From: VXNE01 sp965200505
GTDB taxonomy: Bacteria > Pseudomonadota > Gammaproteobacteria > Pseudomonadales > Azotimanducaceae
Assembly (NCBI GenBank): GCA_965200505.1
Contig: OZ241343.1
Location: 3,782,001-3,846,000, forward strand
DNA: 64,000 nucleotides
Reading direction: 5' to 3'
In this document: positions 33,044 through 41,844 of the stretch, piece by piece
How positions within the stretch are numbered: position 1 is the first letter of the stretch
How the letters are laid out: each line of letters starts with the position of its first letter
Program-made: the position numbers and the translations under genes
Notes under the pieces: model-generated
Told to the model about the DNA's origin: nothing
Databases searched by the model: none
What the model saw: the letters and a program-made list of their open reading frames with translations, nothing else

Positions 33044-33280
33044 GGCACCGACGCCGCCCCGTCCTTCGGCATGGGCTCCGTCTCCGCCAAGACCTTCACC
33101 GCCGGCGCCGCCATCACCGAGTTCACCGTGCCCGCCGCCAGCGGCGGCAACGGCGGCATCACCTACGCCGCCTCCAACCTGCCGGACGGCCTCATCTTCG
33201 ACGCCACCGGCACGGACATGGACGGCTGCCCGGGCACCGAGGCCCGCGAGATATGCGGCACCCCCACCACGGCCGCCGCA
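33044..33280 (+). pseudogene. Ig-like (He_PIG) remnant of the interrupted adhesin
   Basis: The frame reads GTDAAPSFGMGSVSAKTFTA through ASNLPDGLIFDATGT to EICGTPTTAAA, the recognisable pattern of the putative Ig (He_PIG) repeat of large surface proteins. It has no start codon. It is in frame with the Calx-beta remnant at 23431 if the element is removed. Sense stops at about 33280, where an unrelated, inverted ATPase fragment begins, so the rest of the adhesin gene is gone. Confidence 0.7.
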
Positions 33281-33674
33281 GGTCCGGGAATGGGGTGCGC
33301 GTCATCTTGGCGTCCCGTTCCGCGATCCGCCGCACCGCCTTGGCCGCGCCGATGGATTCGCCCACCCGCAGGAACGCGCCGACCTCGCTCTCCAAGGTCT
33401 CCACGCTGAACCACTTGTGCTTGATGCCGCGCCGCTCACTGGCGAGCTGGGCGAATCGCCTGCCGAGGCTGGTCTTCCCTGCCCCAGGGATGCCGGTGAT
33501 GAGCCTGAGCCCGCCTTCCATGCGCCCCTGCGCCGCGGCGCGCCCCAGCATTTCCGTGAGCGCGGCGAGCTCGGCCTTGCGACCGGCGAAGTGTGGCAGT
33601 GGCCCGCGCTCACCGGGAAAGAGGCGAACGCACGCGGCGGTCAAATCAGGTTCGTGGCGTCTGCGCTGCAGCAT
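33281..33674 (-). pseudogene. Truncated AAA-type ATPase (N-terminal part)
   Basis: About 130 N-terminal residues of a P-loop ATPase are present: HFAGRKAELAAL domain entry, Walker A GIPGAGKTS (about residue 67), then WFSVETLESEVGAFL. The sense breaks off after TRTPFPDLR at the junction with the adhesin remnant. The B motif, sensor and all C-terminal domains are missing. Its start overlaps the stop of the upstream isomerase gene by 29 nt, so it was probably the second gene of that operon before truncation. Confidence 0.65.
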
Positions 33675-34269
33675 TGGCCACCTTCGCCTCGATCAACGGG
33701 ATGCGGTCGTTGCCGAAATACATGTCGTCGCCGTCCAGGAACATCGTCGGGGAGCCGAAGCCGCCGCGCTCGATCAGTTCGTCCGTGTTGGCGCGCAGCC
33801 GATCCTTGTAGGGCTGCGAGGCGATCTTGACGAAGAACGCCTCGGCGTCCATGCCGCAGGCGGTGACGATGGGGCGCAACACGTCGTCTTGCGAGATGTC
33901 CTGCAAATCACCCCAATAGCGCTCGAACACGCGCCGGGCGTATGGCACGAGGCAGCCGGCTTCGATGGCCACGAAGGCGCCGCGCATGGCCTTCACGCTG
34001 TTCACCGGAAACACCGGCGGCTGGCCGATGGCGATGCCGACGTGGGCGGCCCAATCCTGCAAGTCCTTGGCGTAGTACTTCGCCTTCGGGCGCACCGGCT
34101 TGGCGCGGCCCTCATAGACGCTGGGGTTGACGGTGTTGAAGACGCCACCCACCAAGAACGGACGCCACTCGATGGCCACCTCGCGGCCGGCCATGGCCGT
34201 CTGCATGCGCTCAAAGGCGAGATAGGTCCAAGGGCTCGAACAGTCGAAGAAGAACTCTAGCGGGCGCAT
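33646..34269 (-). CDS. 2-hydroxychromene-2-carboxylate isomerase (DsbA-fold)
   Basis: This ~207-residue kappa-GST-like protein starts at MRPLEFFFDCSSPWTYLA (ATG 34269; frame opens at 34323). Family marks are the FFFDCSSPWTYL glutathione-site segment, FLVGGVF, the VFPVNSVKAMRGAF block and the cis-Pro region GGFGSPTMFLDGDDMYFGNDR. HCCA isomerases act in aromatic degradation or other glutathione-linked isomerisations; the substrate is unknown. It is divergent from the Sir2 gene (53 nt). Confidence 0.88.
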   Translation of the reverse strand: MRPLEFFFDCSSPWTYLAFERMQTAMAGREVAIEWRPFLVGGVFNTVNPSVYEGRAKPVRPKAKYYAKDLQDWAAHVGIAIGQPPVFPVNSVKAMRGAFVAIEAGCLVPYARRVFERYWGDLQDISQDDVLRPIVTACGMDAEAFFVKIASQPYKDRLRANTDELIERGGFGSPTMFLDGDDMYFGNDRIPLIEAKVANAAAQTPRT

Positions 34270-34322
34270 CGCCGGCGAGCATATCATGCCGGCATCTTGG
34301 CGTTGGCGCGGCTCCTCACCCA

Positions 34323-35093
34323 ATGATGAAGAACGAGGCGAACGTCGAACGGCTCGACGAAATGCGCCGGCTGCTGGACGCCGCCCGCCGCGTGGTCGTC
34401 TTCACCGGCGCCGGGATCAGCACGGAATCCGGCATTCCGGACTTCCGCAGCCCCGGCACCGGCATCTGGAACAAGGTGAAGCCCATCGAGTTCCAGGACT
34501 TCATCGCGTCGCCCGAAGTGCGAAGAGAGTCGTGGCGGCGGCGGTTTGGCGGCGAGCGCAAGATGGAATCCGCCAAGCCCAACAACGGCCACAAGGCGGT
34601 GGCGAAGCTGGTGGAACAAGGCAAGGCCATCGCCGTCGTCACGCAAAACGTGGACAACCTGTTCCAAGACGCCGGTGTGCCGGACGAACAGGTGGTCGAG
34701 CTGCACGGCAACGCGAGCTACGCGAAGTGCCTCTCCTGCGGGCTGCGCTATGAGCTGGCGGACTTGGAGCAGCAGTTCCAGCGCATGGGCGAAGTGGCGC
34801 CGTGCAGCCGCTGCGGCGGCATCATCAAGAGCGCGACGATCTCCTTCGGCCAAGCCATGCCGGAGGAAGCCATGCGCCGCGCCCAAGATTTCACCGAGCA
34901 ATGCGACCTGATGCTCACGATGGGTTCCACGTTGCTCGTCTATCCCGCCGCCGCCTTCCCGGAACACTGCAAGCGGCGTGGCGGCACCCTCGTCATCCTG
35001 AACCGCGAACCCACCCCGCTGGACGGCATGGCGGATTTGGTGGTGCATGGCGAGATCGGCGCGGCGCTGTCCTATGTCGTGGGAGTGAACTGA
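34323..35093 (+). CDS. Sir2-family NAD-dependent protein deacylase
   Basis: This 256-residue sirtuin removes acyl groups from lysine with NAD+. Motifs in order are FTGAGISTESGIPDFRS, TQNVDNL, the catalytic His in ELHGN, two zinc CxxC pairs (CLSC and CSRC), and MGSTLLVYPAA. The loop after DFRS reads PGTGIWNKVKPIEF, unlike the common W...YDP form. The start could be 34323 or the second ATG at 34326. Confidence 0.93.
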   Translation: MMKNEANVERLDEMRRLLDAARRVVVFTGAGISTESGIPDFRSPGTGIWNKVKPIEFQDFIASPEVRRESWRRRFGGERKMESAKPNNGHKAVAKLVEQGKAIAVVTQNVDNLFQDAGVPDEQVVELHGNASYAKCLSCGLRYELADLEQQFQRMGEVAPCSRCGGIIKSATISFGQAMPEEAMRRAQDFTEQCDLMLTMGSTLLVYPAAAFPEHCKRRGGTLVILNREPTPLDGMADLVVHGEIGAALSYVVGVN

Positions 35094-35129
35094 CGGCGCG
35101 GGCCTGCGCTTGCGAGGGTTCAGCCCGCC

Positions 35130-36482
35130 TTACCGCGTGACCGTGAGCAGCCGGTCCGCGAACGCCTCGATGTGCGCCACCCGATTGCAGGTGGTCACCG
35201 CCAAGCAGTGCGGCGCGTAACGGCGCATCTCGGAATCCCCTTCACCCCATTGGTCGCGGGTTTCCGGGTTCAGCCAGAACACCTGCTTCACGCGCCCGGC
35301 GAGCTCCTTCAAGATCGCGGTTTGCGGGTCGAAGTAGTTGTTGCGGCCGTCGCCCAACACGATGATCGTCGAGCGGTGGTTGAGGCCGTGGCCACACAGT
35401 TCCCGGAAGTCCATGAGGGCGCGGCCGTAGTCTGTGGCGCCCTTGCCCCACGCGAACAGCGCCTCCTCCACGGCAGCCTCGGCCGGCTTGCCCTGAAACG
35501 TCGCCGTCACCTCGCCCAGCACGTTGGAGAACGCGAAGGCGCGCAGGTTGGGCAGCAGGTCGCCCAGTTCATAGAGGAATAGCAGCAGAAACCGCGCCAC
35601 GCGGGCCACCGAGTCGCTCACGTCGCAGAGCACGTACACGGCCGCCTTCTCCCGCGCCACGCGCCGCCAGCGCAAATCGAACAGCACGCCATCGTGAGGC
35701 AGGTTGCGGCGCAGCGTGTGCCGCAAATCCAGCAGCCCGCGGCGGGCGCGGCGACGGCGGCGGCGATGCACCCGCGCCAAGCGCTCCGCCAACCGCTCCA
35801 CGGCATGGCGCACCTCGGCGTGATAGGCCGCCGGCAGCCGCTCCAAGTTCGACTTGAGCGCCGCCGCCAGCAACGCCCGCTTGCCGGTCGCATCCACATG
35901 GAGGCGATATTGCGCGTCCACATAGGCACTGACCTGTTCGCGCAAGTACTGCCGCACATAGCGAAGCGCAGGGGTGCCCTGCCCCGCGCCGGCGCCGGCG
36001 AGCCAGGCGTCGAGCTCGTCCACCCCCAAGGAGCGGGCGATGGCGGCGGCATGGATGCGCTTTTCGCGCAGCGAGCGGATGTCCGCGATGCCGCCCCGCT
36101 CGGCGGCGGTTTGCGCGATGAGGGCCAAGGTGTCGCGGTCGTCGTCCAACACGCTCGCCACCGAGCGCAGCGCGGTGGGCGAGAGGTCTGGCGTGAGCTC
36201 GGCCACCAACGCATCGCGGTCCGCGTCGGCAAGCAAGGTCCGCTTCGCCGGCTCGCGGAACGCGAGCTGCAGGAAGAACCGCTCGAAGGCGTCGGCGAAG
36301 CGGGCCTTGTCCTCGGGAGACTTGGCGAGCGCCATGCCGAGCGCGTCGTGCAGCAACCGCTTGTCGGCGATGCCCACGAGGGAGGCCACGGCGAACCCGT
36401 CCAAGGTCTCGGCCGGCGAGACGCGCACGTCGGCATTGCGCAACGCCTGCACGAAGCGCGCGAAAGTGACCTCCATCGCCAT
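35130..36482 (-). CDS. VWA-domain CoxE-like protein
   Basis: This 450-residue protein has an N-terminal helical part and a C-terminal von Willebrand A domain with the MIDAS motif DVSDSVA and VLGDGRNNYFDP. It matches the CoxE family, whose founding member works with a MoxR/CoxD AAA ATPase in maturing CO dehydrogenase. No MoxR partner or CODH gene is adjacent, so the client is unknown. A strongly Arg-rich stretch (VHRRRRRRARRGLLD) lies just before the VWA domain. Confidence 0.85.
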   Translation of the reverse strand: MAMEVTFARFVQALRNADVRVSPAETLDGFAVASLVGIADKRLLHDALGMALAKSPEDKARFADAFERFFLQLAFREPAKRTLLADADRDALVAELTPDLSPTALRSVASVLDDDRDTLALIAQTAAERGGIADIRSLREKRIHAAAIARSLGVDELDAWLAGAGAGQGTPALRYVRQYLREQVSAYVDAQYRLHVDATGKRALLAAALKSNLERLPAAYHAEVRHAVERLAERLARVHRRRRRRARRGLLDLRHTLRRNLPHDGVLFDLRWRRVAREKAAVYVLCDVSDSVARVARFLLLFLYELGDLLPNLRAFAFSNVLGEVTATFQGKPAEAAVEEALFAWGKGATDYGRALMDFRELCGHGLNHRSTIIVLGDGRNNYFDPQTAILKELAGRVKQVFWLNPETRDQWGEGDSEMRRYAPHCLAVTTCNRVAHIEAFADRLLTVTR

Positions 36483-36527
36483 GAATTATATCTTTGCGCC
36501 CGGTGTGGCTGGCTGGCCTTGAGCCTC

Positions 36528-37358
36528 ATGCGGCGGATGATGGCGACGATCGCGCGGCTTGCGCCGTCTTGGCCGGCGGAGCGCGTTTGCAACATGCGGC
36601 ATCTGCCCGGCGGCTACGCGAACGACAACTACCGCTTCGACTTGGACGGCGACACCTTCGTGGTGCGGGTGCCGCGCAGCAAGGCGCCGATCCCCAGTGG
36701 GCTGTCGCCAGGTTCGTCACGCCACGCCGAGCGACGCTATCTGGCGCTGGCCGCCGCCCCGCAGGTAATGGCCTCGGATGCTTCGAGCGGTGCGATGATC
36801 ACGCGCTTCATCAAGGGCCCCACACTCGCCGCCGCGCCGCCACCACCAACCCAAGCCGGCGCTTGGCTGCGCTCGCTGCACACCGCCATTCCCAGCGGTG
36901 TGCGCGGCTACGACCCCATCGTCGCGGCGCGCACGGACTTGGCGTCCATCGAAGACGTGGCGCCGGCGGCCGCCGCGGCGTTGCGGCGCGGCTGGCGCCC
37001 TGTTGAGCGGCGCGGCTGCCACAACGACCTCAATCCGTGGAACGTGGTGCGGGCGGCCGGGGGTTGGCGCACATTGGATTGGGAACTGGCCGGCGACAAC
37101 GATCCCCTCTTCGACGTGGTGGCGTTGGCGCACGGCTTGGGCTACGAAGACGTTGCCCTGCAAGCGCTCCTGCGGGCGTATTACCGGGCGCCCCCGCCCG
37201 CCGCCCGTGTGCGAGACGCCCAAATCGCCTTTCAACTCCGGGAGTACGCTTGGGCACGGCGGCAAGCGCGGCTCGGCAATGGGCGTCGGGAAGTTCGGGA
37301 ACAGGCCACCGCCGCGGCAACGGCGCTAGCCCAGCTCCTCGAGGGCGGCGAGCGCTGA
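36528..37358 (+). CDS. Aminoglycoside/choline-kinase-type phosphotransferase
   Basis: This ~276-residue protein kinase-like fold enzyme has a nucleotide-site GGYANDNYRF, the catalytic loop GCHNDLNPWNVV and the metal-binding LDWELAGDNDPLFD, as in choline/thiamine kinases and APH enzymes. It phosphorylates an unknown small alcohol. The ATG at 36528 is used; 36537 and 36540 are alternatives. Its end overlaps the convergent NadR-like gene by 33 nt. Confidence 0.85.
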   Translation: MRRMMATIARLAPSWPAERVCNMRHLPGGYANDNYRFDLDGDTFVVRVPRSKAPIPSGLSPGSSRHAERRYLALAAAPQVMASDASSGAMITRFIKGPTLAAAPPPPTQAGAWLRSLHTAIPSGVRGYDPIVAARTDLASIEDVAPAAAAALRRGWRPVERRGCHNDLNPWNVVRAAGGWRTLDWELAGDNDPLFDVVALAHGLGYEDVALQALLRAYYRAPPPAARVRDAQIAFQLREYAWARRQARLGNGRREVREQATAAATALAQLLEGGER

Positions 37359-37835
37359 TTGAAGCCGCGCGTCGCCGGCGCCGGCCACCACGCCGAAGCG
37401 TTCGCCGCGCGCGACGAGTTCGGCTTGATAGACCTCGAACAACCGCTCGCGGTCATGTGGGGATTCCCGCAGCGGGTCCGGCGCCCAAGGCAGGTCCGGG
37501 CTGGCGAGCAGATAGCGGCGGTTTGGCTGTCGCGCCAAGGCGGCCGTGAGCCACCGCGGCGCCGGGCCGTACTTCTCGCGCCACCAAACCAGAATCACCA
37601 AGAGGTCCGTGTCCAGCACCAAGCGCGGCGGTGCCCGGCCTAGGGCGGCGCCTTCCGCGGCCAACTGGGCGCGGGCGATGCGCTCCACATCCGCCGCCGC
37701 ATAGCCGCTGCGGCCGGCAAGCCACGTTCGGGCGACCTCCACGACCCATGGCGCGTCCAAGCGCTCCGCCAAGGCTTGCGCAAGGGTCGTTTTGCCGGTG
37801 CTCTCGGGCCCGACGATGGCGATGATGTCCGTCAT
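37326..37835 (-). CDS. NadR-type (ribosylnicotinamide-kinase-like) P-loop ATPase
   Basis: This 169-residue single-domain protein has Walker A GPESTGKTTLAQAL, then VEVARTWLAGR, LVLDTDLLVILVWW and the lid region SPDLPWAPDPLRESPHDRE. This matches the C-terminal kinase domain of NadR (AAA_28), which phosphorylates nicotinamide riboside. The NadR adenylyltransferase and HTH domains are absent. The ATG at 37835 is fixed by the P-loop immediately downstream. Confidence 0.85.
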   Translation of the reverse strand: MTDIIAIVGPESTGKTTLAQALAERLDAPWVVEVARTWLAGRSGYAAADVERIARAQLAAEGAALGRAPPRLVLDTDLLVILVWWREKYGPAPRWLTAALARQPNRRYLLASPDLPWAPDPLRESPHDRERLFEVYQAELVARGERFGVVAGAGDARLQSALAALEELG

Positions 37836-37980
37836 TGCGGCGTGGCGCAGACGCCGCCATGTCCGTAGAGCATCCATCGCTCCCCCATTTGCCATAGACC
37901 ACAGCCGCCGCGAGACTGCCGGTGGTTGCGCCTCGGTTCCGGTAAAATGCTCGCATGGAGGACGCCGACGCGCACCCGCC

Positions 37981-38679
37981 GTGGCCAAAACCATCGCCAT
38001 CGTAGAAGACGACGCCGACCAACGCGCCAACTACGCCGACGCCATCACCCGCAAGGGCTACCGCGTGGAGCCCTACGCGAGCCGGGCGGAGGCGCTTGCC
38101 GGCTTCGCCGAACGCTTGCCGGACCTCGCGGTCTTGGACATCGTGCTCGGCGATGAGATCGACGCCGGCTTTCAGCTCTGCCGCGATCTGCTGACCCGCG
38201 CGCCCACCCTGCCGGTGATCTTCCTCACCGAGCGCATCGACGAAATCGACAAGATCTCCGGCTTGCGCCTCGGTGCTTGGGACTATCTGCCGAAGCCCAT
38301 CTCCCTCGAGTACTTGGCCGAGCGCATCTCGTCGCTGCTGCGCATCGGCGAAGCGCGCGCCATCGGCGCCCAAGGCGGCGCCAGCGCCCGGCGGCTCGGC
38401 CATTTGGTGCTGGACCAGGACGCCCTGCTGGTGTCATGGAAGGGCGAGCGCATCGATCTCTCCGGCACCGAGTTCCGCATGTTGGCGAAGCTGGTGCGGC
38501 AACCGGGCCACGCCGTGAGCTACGCCACGCTGATGAACGCGACCATGCAGAGCTTGGTCACCAACAACACCATCAACACGCACATGCGCAACATCCGCAA
38601 GAAGTTCGAGAAGGTCGATGCCAGCTTCGCGTGCATCCTCAGCGAATACGGCTTCGGCTACCGCTGGGCGACCTCCTGA
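37981..38679 (+). CDS. OmpR-type response regulator, dedicated-sortase-system-like
   Basis: A GTG start gives 232 residues. The receiver domain has acidic pocket EDDADQ, phospho-acceptor Asp in VLDIVLGDE (about residue 53) and Lys in LPKP. The C-terminal winged-helix DNA-binding domain follows. The MAKTIAIVEDDADQRANYADA start and FQLCRDL region strongly resemble, from memory, the response regulator of the proteobacterial dedicated sortase system. The stop overlaps the kinase start (TGATG), so the two form one operon. Confidence 0.88.
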   Translation: MAKTIAIVEDDADQRANYADAITRKGYRVEPYASRAEALAGFAERLPDLAVLDIVLGDEIDAGFQLCRDLLTRAPTLPVIFLTERIDEIDKISGLRLGAWDYLPKPISLEYLAERISSLLRIGEARAIGAQGGASARRLGHLVLDQDALLVSWKGERIDLSGTEFRMLAKLVRQPGHAVSYATLMNATMQSLVTNNTINTHMRNIRKKFEKVDASFACILSEYGFGYRWATS

Positions 38680-40877
38680 TGCCAACCCGCGCCCGCGGCC
38701 CAAGGCTCGGCACCAAATTGGCGCTGCTCGGCTCGGCGGTGCTGGCGGTGCCGTACTTCTTCTACATGCAGCTCGCCGAGATGGAGCGGCTGCTGGTGCA
38801 GGGCCAGTCCCACGCGCAGCTCCTCACCGCGGAGGGCATCTCGACGTTGTTCAACGGCCGCGAAGACCTGTTCCGCGACCTGCCCGTGAACCCGCAAGAC
38901 TACGACTCGCTGCACGTCCACCCCATCGAGAATCCCATTCGCCTTGACGGCGACGTGAGCGACTGGGGCGACGTGGAAACCCGTGTGCAGCGCTTCGGCG
39001 GCAGCGAAGCGGGCGCGAGCGGCGACGGCAGCTTCGATTTGGTGCTCGGCGATCAAGAGGGCGACCTGTACGTCCACCTGCGCATCCTGGACGATGCCAA
39101 GGTGTATCGGGATTTCGGCTACCTGCGGCTCGACAACGCGGACCACATCCGCTTGAGCTTCATCCGCCCGGACGGCGAGGAGGGGCGCGTCACCGTCACC
39201 CTGCCGGAACCGGCCGGGGCTCCGGCGGGGGCAGCCAAGGCGCCCGGCGTCACCACGGCGTACTGGATGCAGGAAGACTGGCGCTTCGCCGAGACGGGCG
39301 CCCCGGAAACCCAGATCAAGGGCTACTTCACCGCCACCGCCGACGGCATCGAGGTGGAGCTCAGGATGTCTCTCGACCTGCTCGGCTCGGAGCGCTACTT
39401 CGGCCTCTCGTTCGTGGACGTGGACGATCCGGTGTCGCGGGAAGTGCGCGACATCGCGCAGACGTTGCCGGTGGCCGGCAAGGAGAGCTTCAACTTGGTG
39501 ATCTACCGCTCCCCGGAGCTGGTGAACATCATCGAGGGGCTTGGCTATTCGGGCGCCCGCATCCAAGTGATCGACGCCGAGCAGCGCGTCCGCGCGGACA
39601 CCGGCAGCTATGGCGCCGCGACGCCGCCGGCGCCGGGCCTCACCCTCGCCCACAAGGCGCTCAACTGGTTCCGCGACATCCGCCTGCTGTTCGAGGGCGA
39701 CGGCGCCGAAGCACCGGATGCCATCGCCTCGCGGGTGCTCGCGGCGGCCTTGGGCGGCGGCCCCATCACGGCGCGGCGCGTGGTGGATGGCGGCGTCGAG
39801 GTCATCATGGCGGCGCATCCGATCATCTCCAAGGACGCCACTTTGGGCGCGGTGGTCGTGGAGCAGAACATCGAGGAGATCCTCGCCTTCCAGCGCGAGG
39901 CGTTCGAGCAGGCGGCGCTGGTGTCGTTGGCGAGCCTGTTGGCGGTGTTCATCGCCCTGCTCGCGTTCGCCGGGCGCCTCGCTTGGCGCATCCGCCACCT
40001 GCGGCGCGAGGCCGCCGCCGCCATCGACGAGCATGGCCGGCTCACCAAGCAGTCCCTCGATGCGGAGCGTGGCGCCGGCGACGAAATCGGCGACCTGTCG
40101 CGCAGCGTGTCCAACATGCTCGGGCGGCTGCATCAACACACGCATTTCCTGGAGAAGATGCCGCGCACCCTGCGCCATGAGATCAACAACCCCTTGAACG
40201 CCTTGGCCACCTCCATCGAGAACTTGAAGGATCACGTCACGAGCGGCGGCGACAAGTACCTGGAGAGCGCCAAGCGCGGCGTGCTGCGGATTGGCGCCAT
40301 CGTGCAGAACCTGGCCGACGCGGTGAGTTTGGAGGAATCCCTCGCCGCCGATGACCGGCAGGTGATGGACGTGGGCCGGCTAATCGAGAACTACGTGGCC
40401 AACTTCCGCGCCACGCACCAAGGCCGCGAACTGGTGTTCCGCGGCGTCGCCGGGCCGGTGTACGCCGAGGTGGCGGACTATCGCATCGAACAGCTGCTCG
40501 ACAAGATCATCGACAACGCGCTCGACTTCCACCATGTGACGAGCCCGATCAAGGTGCAGCTGGACGTGGCGCGGGACGCGCTGCGCATCACCGTGGCCAA
40601 CCGCGGCCCCACCCTGCCGAAGACGGAGCAGACCCGGTTGTTCGAATCCATGGTGAGCCATCGCGGGCCGCGCAGCGGGATGCACTTCGGCTTGGGGCTC
40701 TACGTGGTGCGCACCATCGCCGAGCATCACGGCGGCAGCGCCCGCGCCATCAACCTGATCGACGGTTCCGGCGTCGCCGTCATGGTGCGCTTGCCGCTGG
40801 CGGCCGAACCCGCGCACCAAGCACCCGTCCCGGAAACCGAAACGCCGGAGACGCCCCCGTTGGCGCACGCCAATTAG
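38679..40877 (+). CDS. Sensor histidine kinase with CBM9-like periplasmic domain
   Basis: This 732-residue protein has TM1 at about 12-32, a large periplasmic sensor (about 35-405) whose N-terminal part looks CBM9-like (NPIRLDGDVSDWGD), TM2 at about 408-430 and a HAMP-like linker. The H-box is TLRHEINNPLNAL (His about residue 500). The ATPase domain has the N-box DKIIDNALDFH and G-box FGLGLYVV. The architecture fits the sensor of the proteobacterial dedicated sortase system. No sortase or LPXTG target gene is in the window, so the regulon must lie elsewhere. Confidence 0.88.
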   Translation: MPTRARGPRLGTKLALLGSAVLAVPYFFYMQLAEMERLLVQGQSHAQLLTAEGISTLFNGREDLFRDLPVNPQDYDSLHVHPIENPIRLDGDVSDWGDVETRVQRFGGSEAGASGDGSFDLVLGDQEGDLYVHLRILDDAKVYRDFGYLRLDNADHIRLSFIRPDGEEGRVTVTLPEPAGAPAGAAKAPGVTTAYWMQEDWRFAETGAPETQIKGYFTATADGIEVELRMSLDLLGSERYFGLSFVDVDDPVSREVRDIAQTLPVAGKESFNLVIYRSPELVNIIEGLGYSGARIQVIDAEQRVRADTGSYGAATPPAPGLTLAHKALNWFRDIRLLFEGDGAEAPDAIASRVLAAALGGGPITARRVVDGGVEVIMAAHPIISKDATLGAVVVEQNIEEILAFQREAFEQAALVSLASLLAVFIALLAFAGRLAWRIRHLRREAAAAIDEHGRLTKQSLDAERGAGDEIGDLSRSVSNMLGRLHQHTHFLEKMPRTLRHEINNPLNALATSIENLKDHVTSGGDKYLESAKRGVLRIGAIVQNLADAVSLEESLAADDRQVMDVGRLIENYVANFRATHQGRELVFRGVAGPVYAEVADYRIEQLLDKIIDNALDFHHVTSPIKVQLDVARDALRITVANRGPTLPKTEQTRLFESMVSHRGPRSGMHFGLGLYVVRTIAEHHGGSARAINLIDGSGVAVMVRLPLAAEPAHQAPVPETETPETPPLAHAN

Positions 40878-40901
40878 ACGCCAAGCCCGACATCCGGCCG
40901 C

Positions 40902-41801
40902 TCAGGCCAAGGCGTAGGCCGCGTCCACCGAGAGCGGGCCTTCGCAGGTCACCACGCCACGTTCCACCAAGTAGATCATGGCGGCGAACACGCTCCGTGC
41001 CGCGGCCGGGTGCATGAAGGTCGGCAGCTCCCGGTACATGGTCGGCACCATGTCGGTGATGTGGCGCACTCCGTCCGCCAGGCAGGCTTCGATCTGGTGC
41101 TCGCGCTCGCGCCGATGCGCCACGAACGCCTCCACATGGGGCCGCGGGGCGAGGATGGCGGGGCCGTGGGTGGGCCAGTACACCGCGTCCTCGCGCTCAA
41201 GCAAGAGGTTCAGGCTCTCCATGTAACTCGCCATGTCACCGTCTGGAGGCGACACGATGCTGGTGGACCAGCCCATCACATGGTCGCCGGTGAAGAGTGC
41301 TTGTTCTTCGCGCAGGCTGTAGCAGATGTGGTTCGACGTGTGGCCCGGCGTGTACAGGCACTCGAACGACCAGCCATCCCCTTCGATGACCTCGCCGTGC
41401 TTGACGCGCCGGTCGGGCACGAACGCCATGTCGCCGCCCTCCTCCACCGCCACGCCCTGCTCGTGCTTGCCGGCGCCATGCGGCCCGTAGGCATGGGTGG
41501 GCGCGTCGCACATCTCGCGCAACAGCGCGCAGCCGGGCGAATGGTCGTTGTGGGTGTGCGTCACCAGCATGTGGGTGATGCGCTCCCCTTCGGTGGCCTT
41601 CACGATGGCGTCGATGTGGGCGGTGTCCGCCGGGCCCGGGTCGATGACCGCCACGTTGCCGCGGCCGATGATGTAGGTGCCGGTGCCGTAGAGCGTGAAC
41701 GGGCCGGGGTTCTTCGCGATCACCCGCCGAATGAGCGGGCTCAGCGCCGCCGCCTCGCCATACTCGAAATCCAACTCGCGCCGGAAGGGAATCTGCGCCA
41801 T
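40902..41801 (-). CDS. Metallo-beta-lactamase-fold hydrolase (LACTB2-like)
   Basis: This ~299-residue MBL enzyme starts at MAQIPFRRELDF (ATG 41801). Metal-site motifs are THTHNDHSPG, the His in YTPGHTSNH, Asp in FTGDHVMG and a C-terminal His (YWPTHGP). The long C-terminal helical extension (VEAFVAHRREREHQIEACL, DMVPTMYRELP) is typical of the LACTB2/glyoxalase-II-like group. The substrate is unknown. Confidence 0.88.
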   Translation of the reverse strand: MAQIPFRRELDFEYGEAAALSPLIRRVIAKNPGPFTLYGTGTYIIGRGNVAVIDPGPADTAHIDAIVKATEGERITHMLVTHTHNDHSPGCALLREMCDAPTHAYGPHGAGKHEQGVAVEEGGDMAFVPDRRVKHGEVIEGDGWSFECLYTPGHTSNHICYSLREEQALFTGDHVMGWSTSIVSPPDGDMASYMESLNLLLEREDAVYWPTHGPAILAPRPHVEAFVAHRREREHQIEACLADGVRHITDMVPTMYRELPTFMHPAAARSVFAAMIYLVERGVVTCEGPLSVDAAYALA

Positions 41802-41844
41802 CGGGCTCTCCACAGTGTTCGGCGGCGAAGCCTACCAGCACCCG

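Noticed and set aside
35130..36482. CO dehydrogenase maturation locus
   Set aside because: The CoxE-like gene has no CoxD/MoxR ATPase or CODH subunits nearby.
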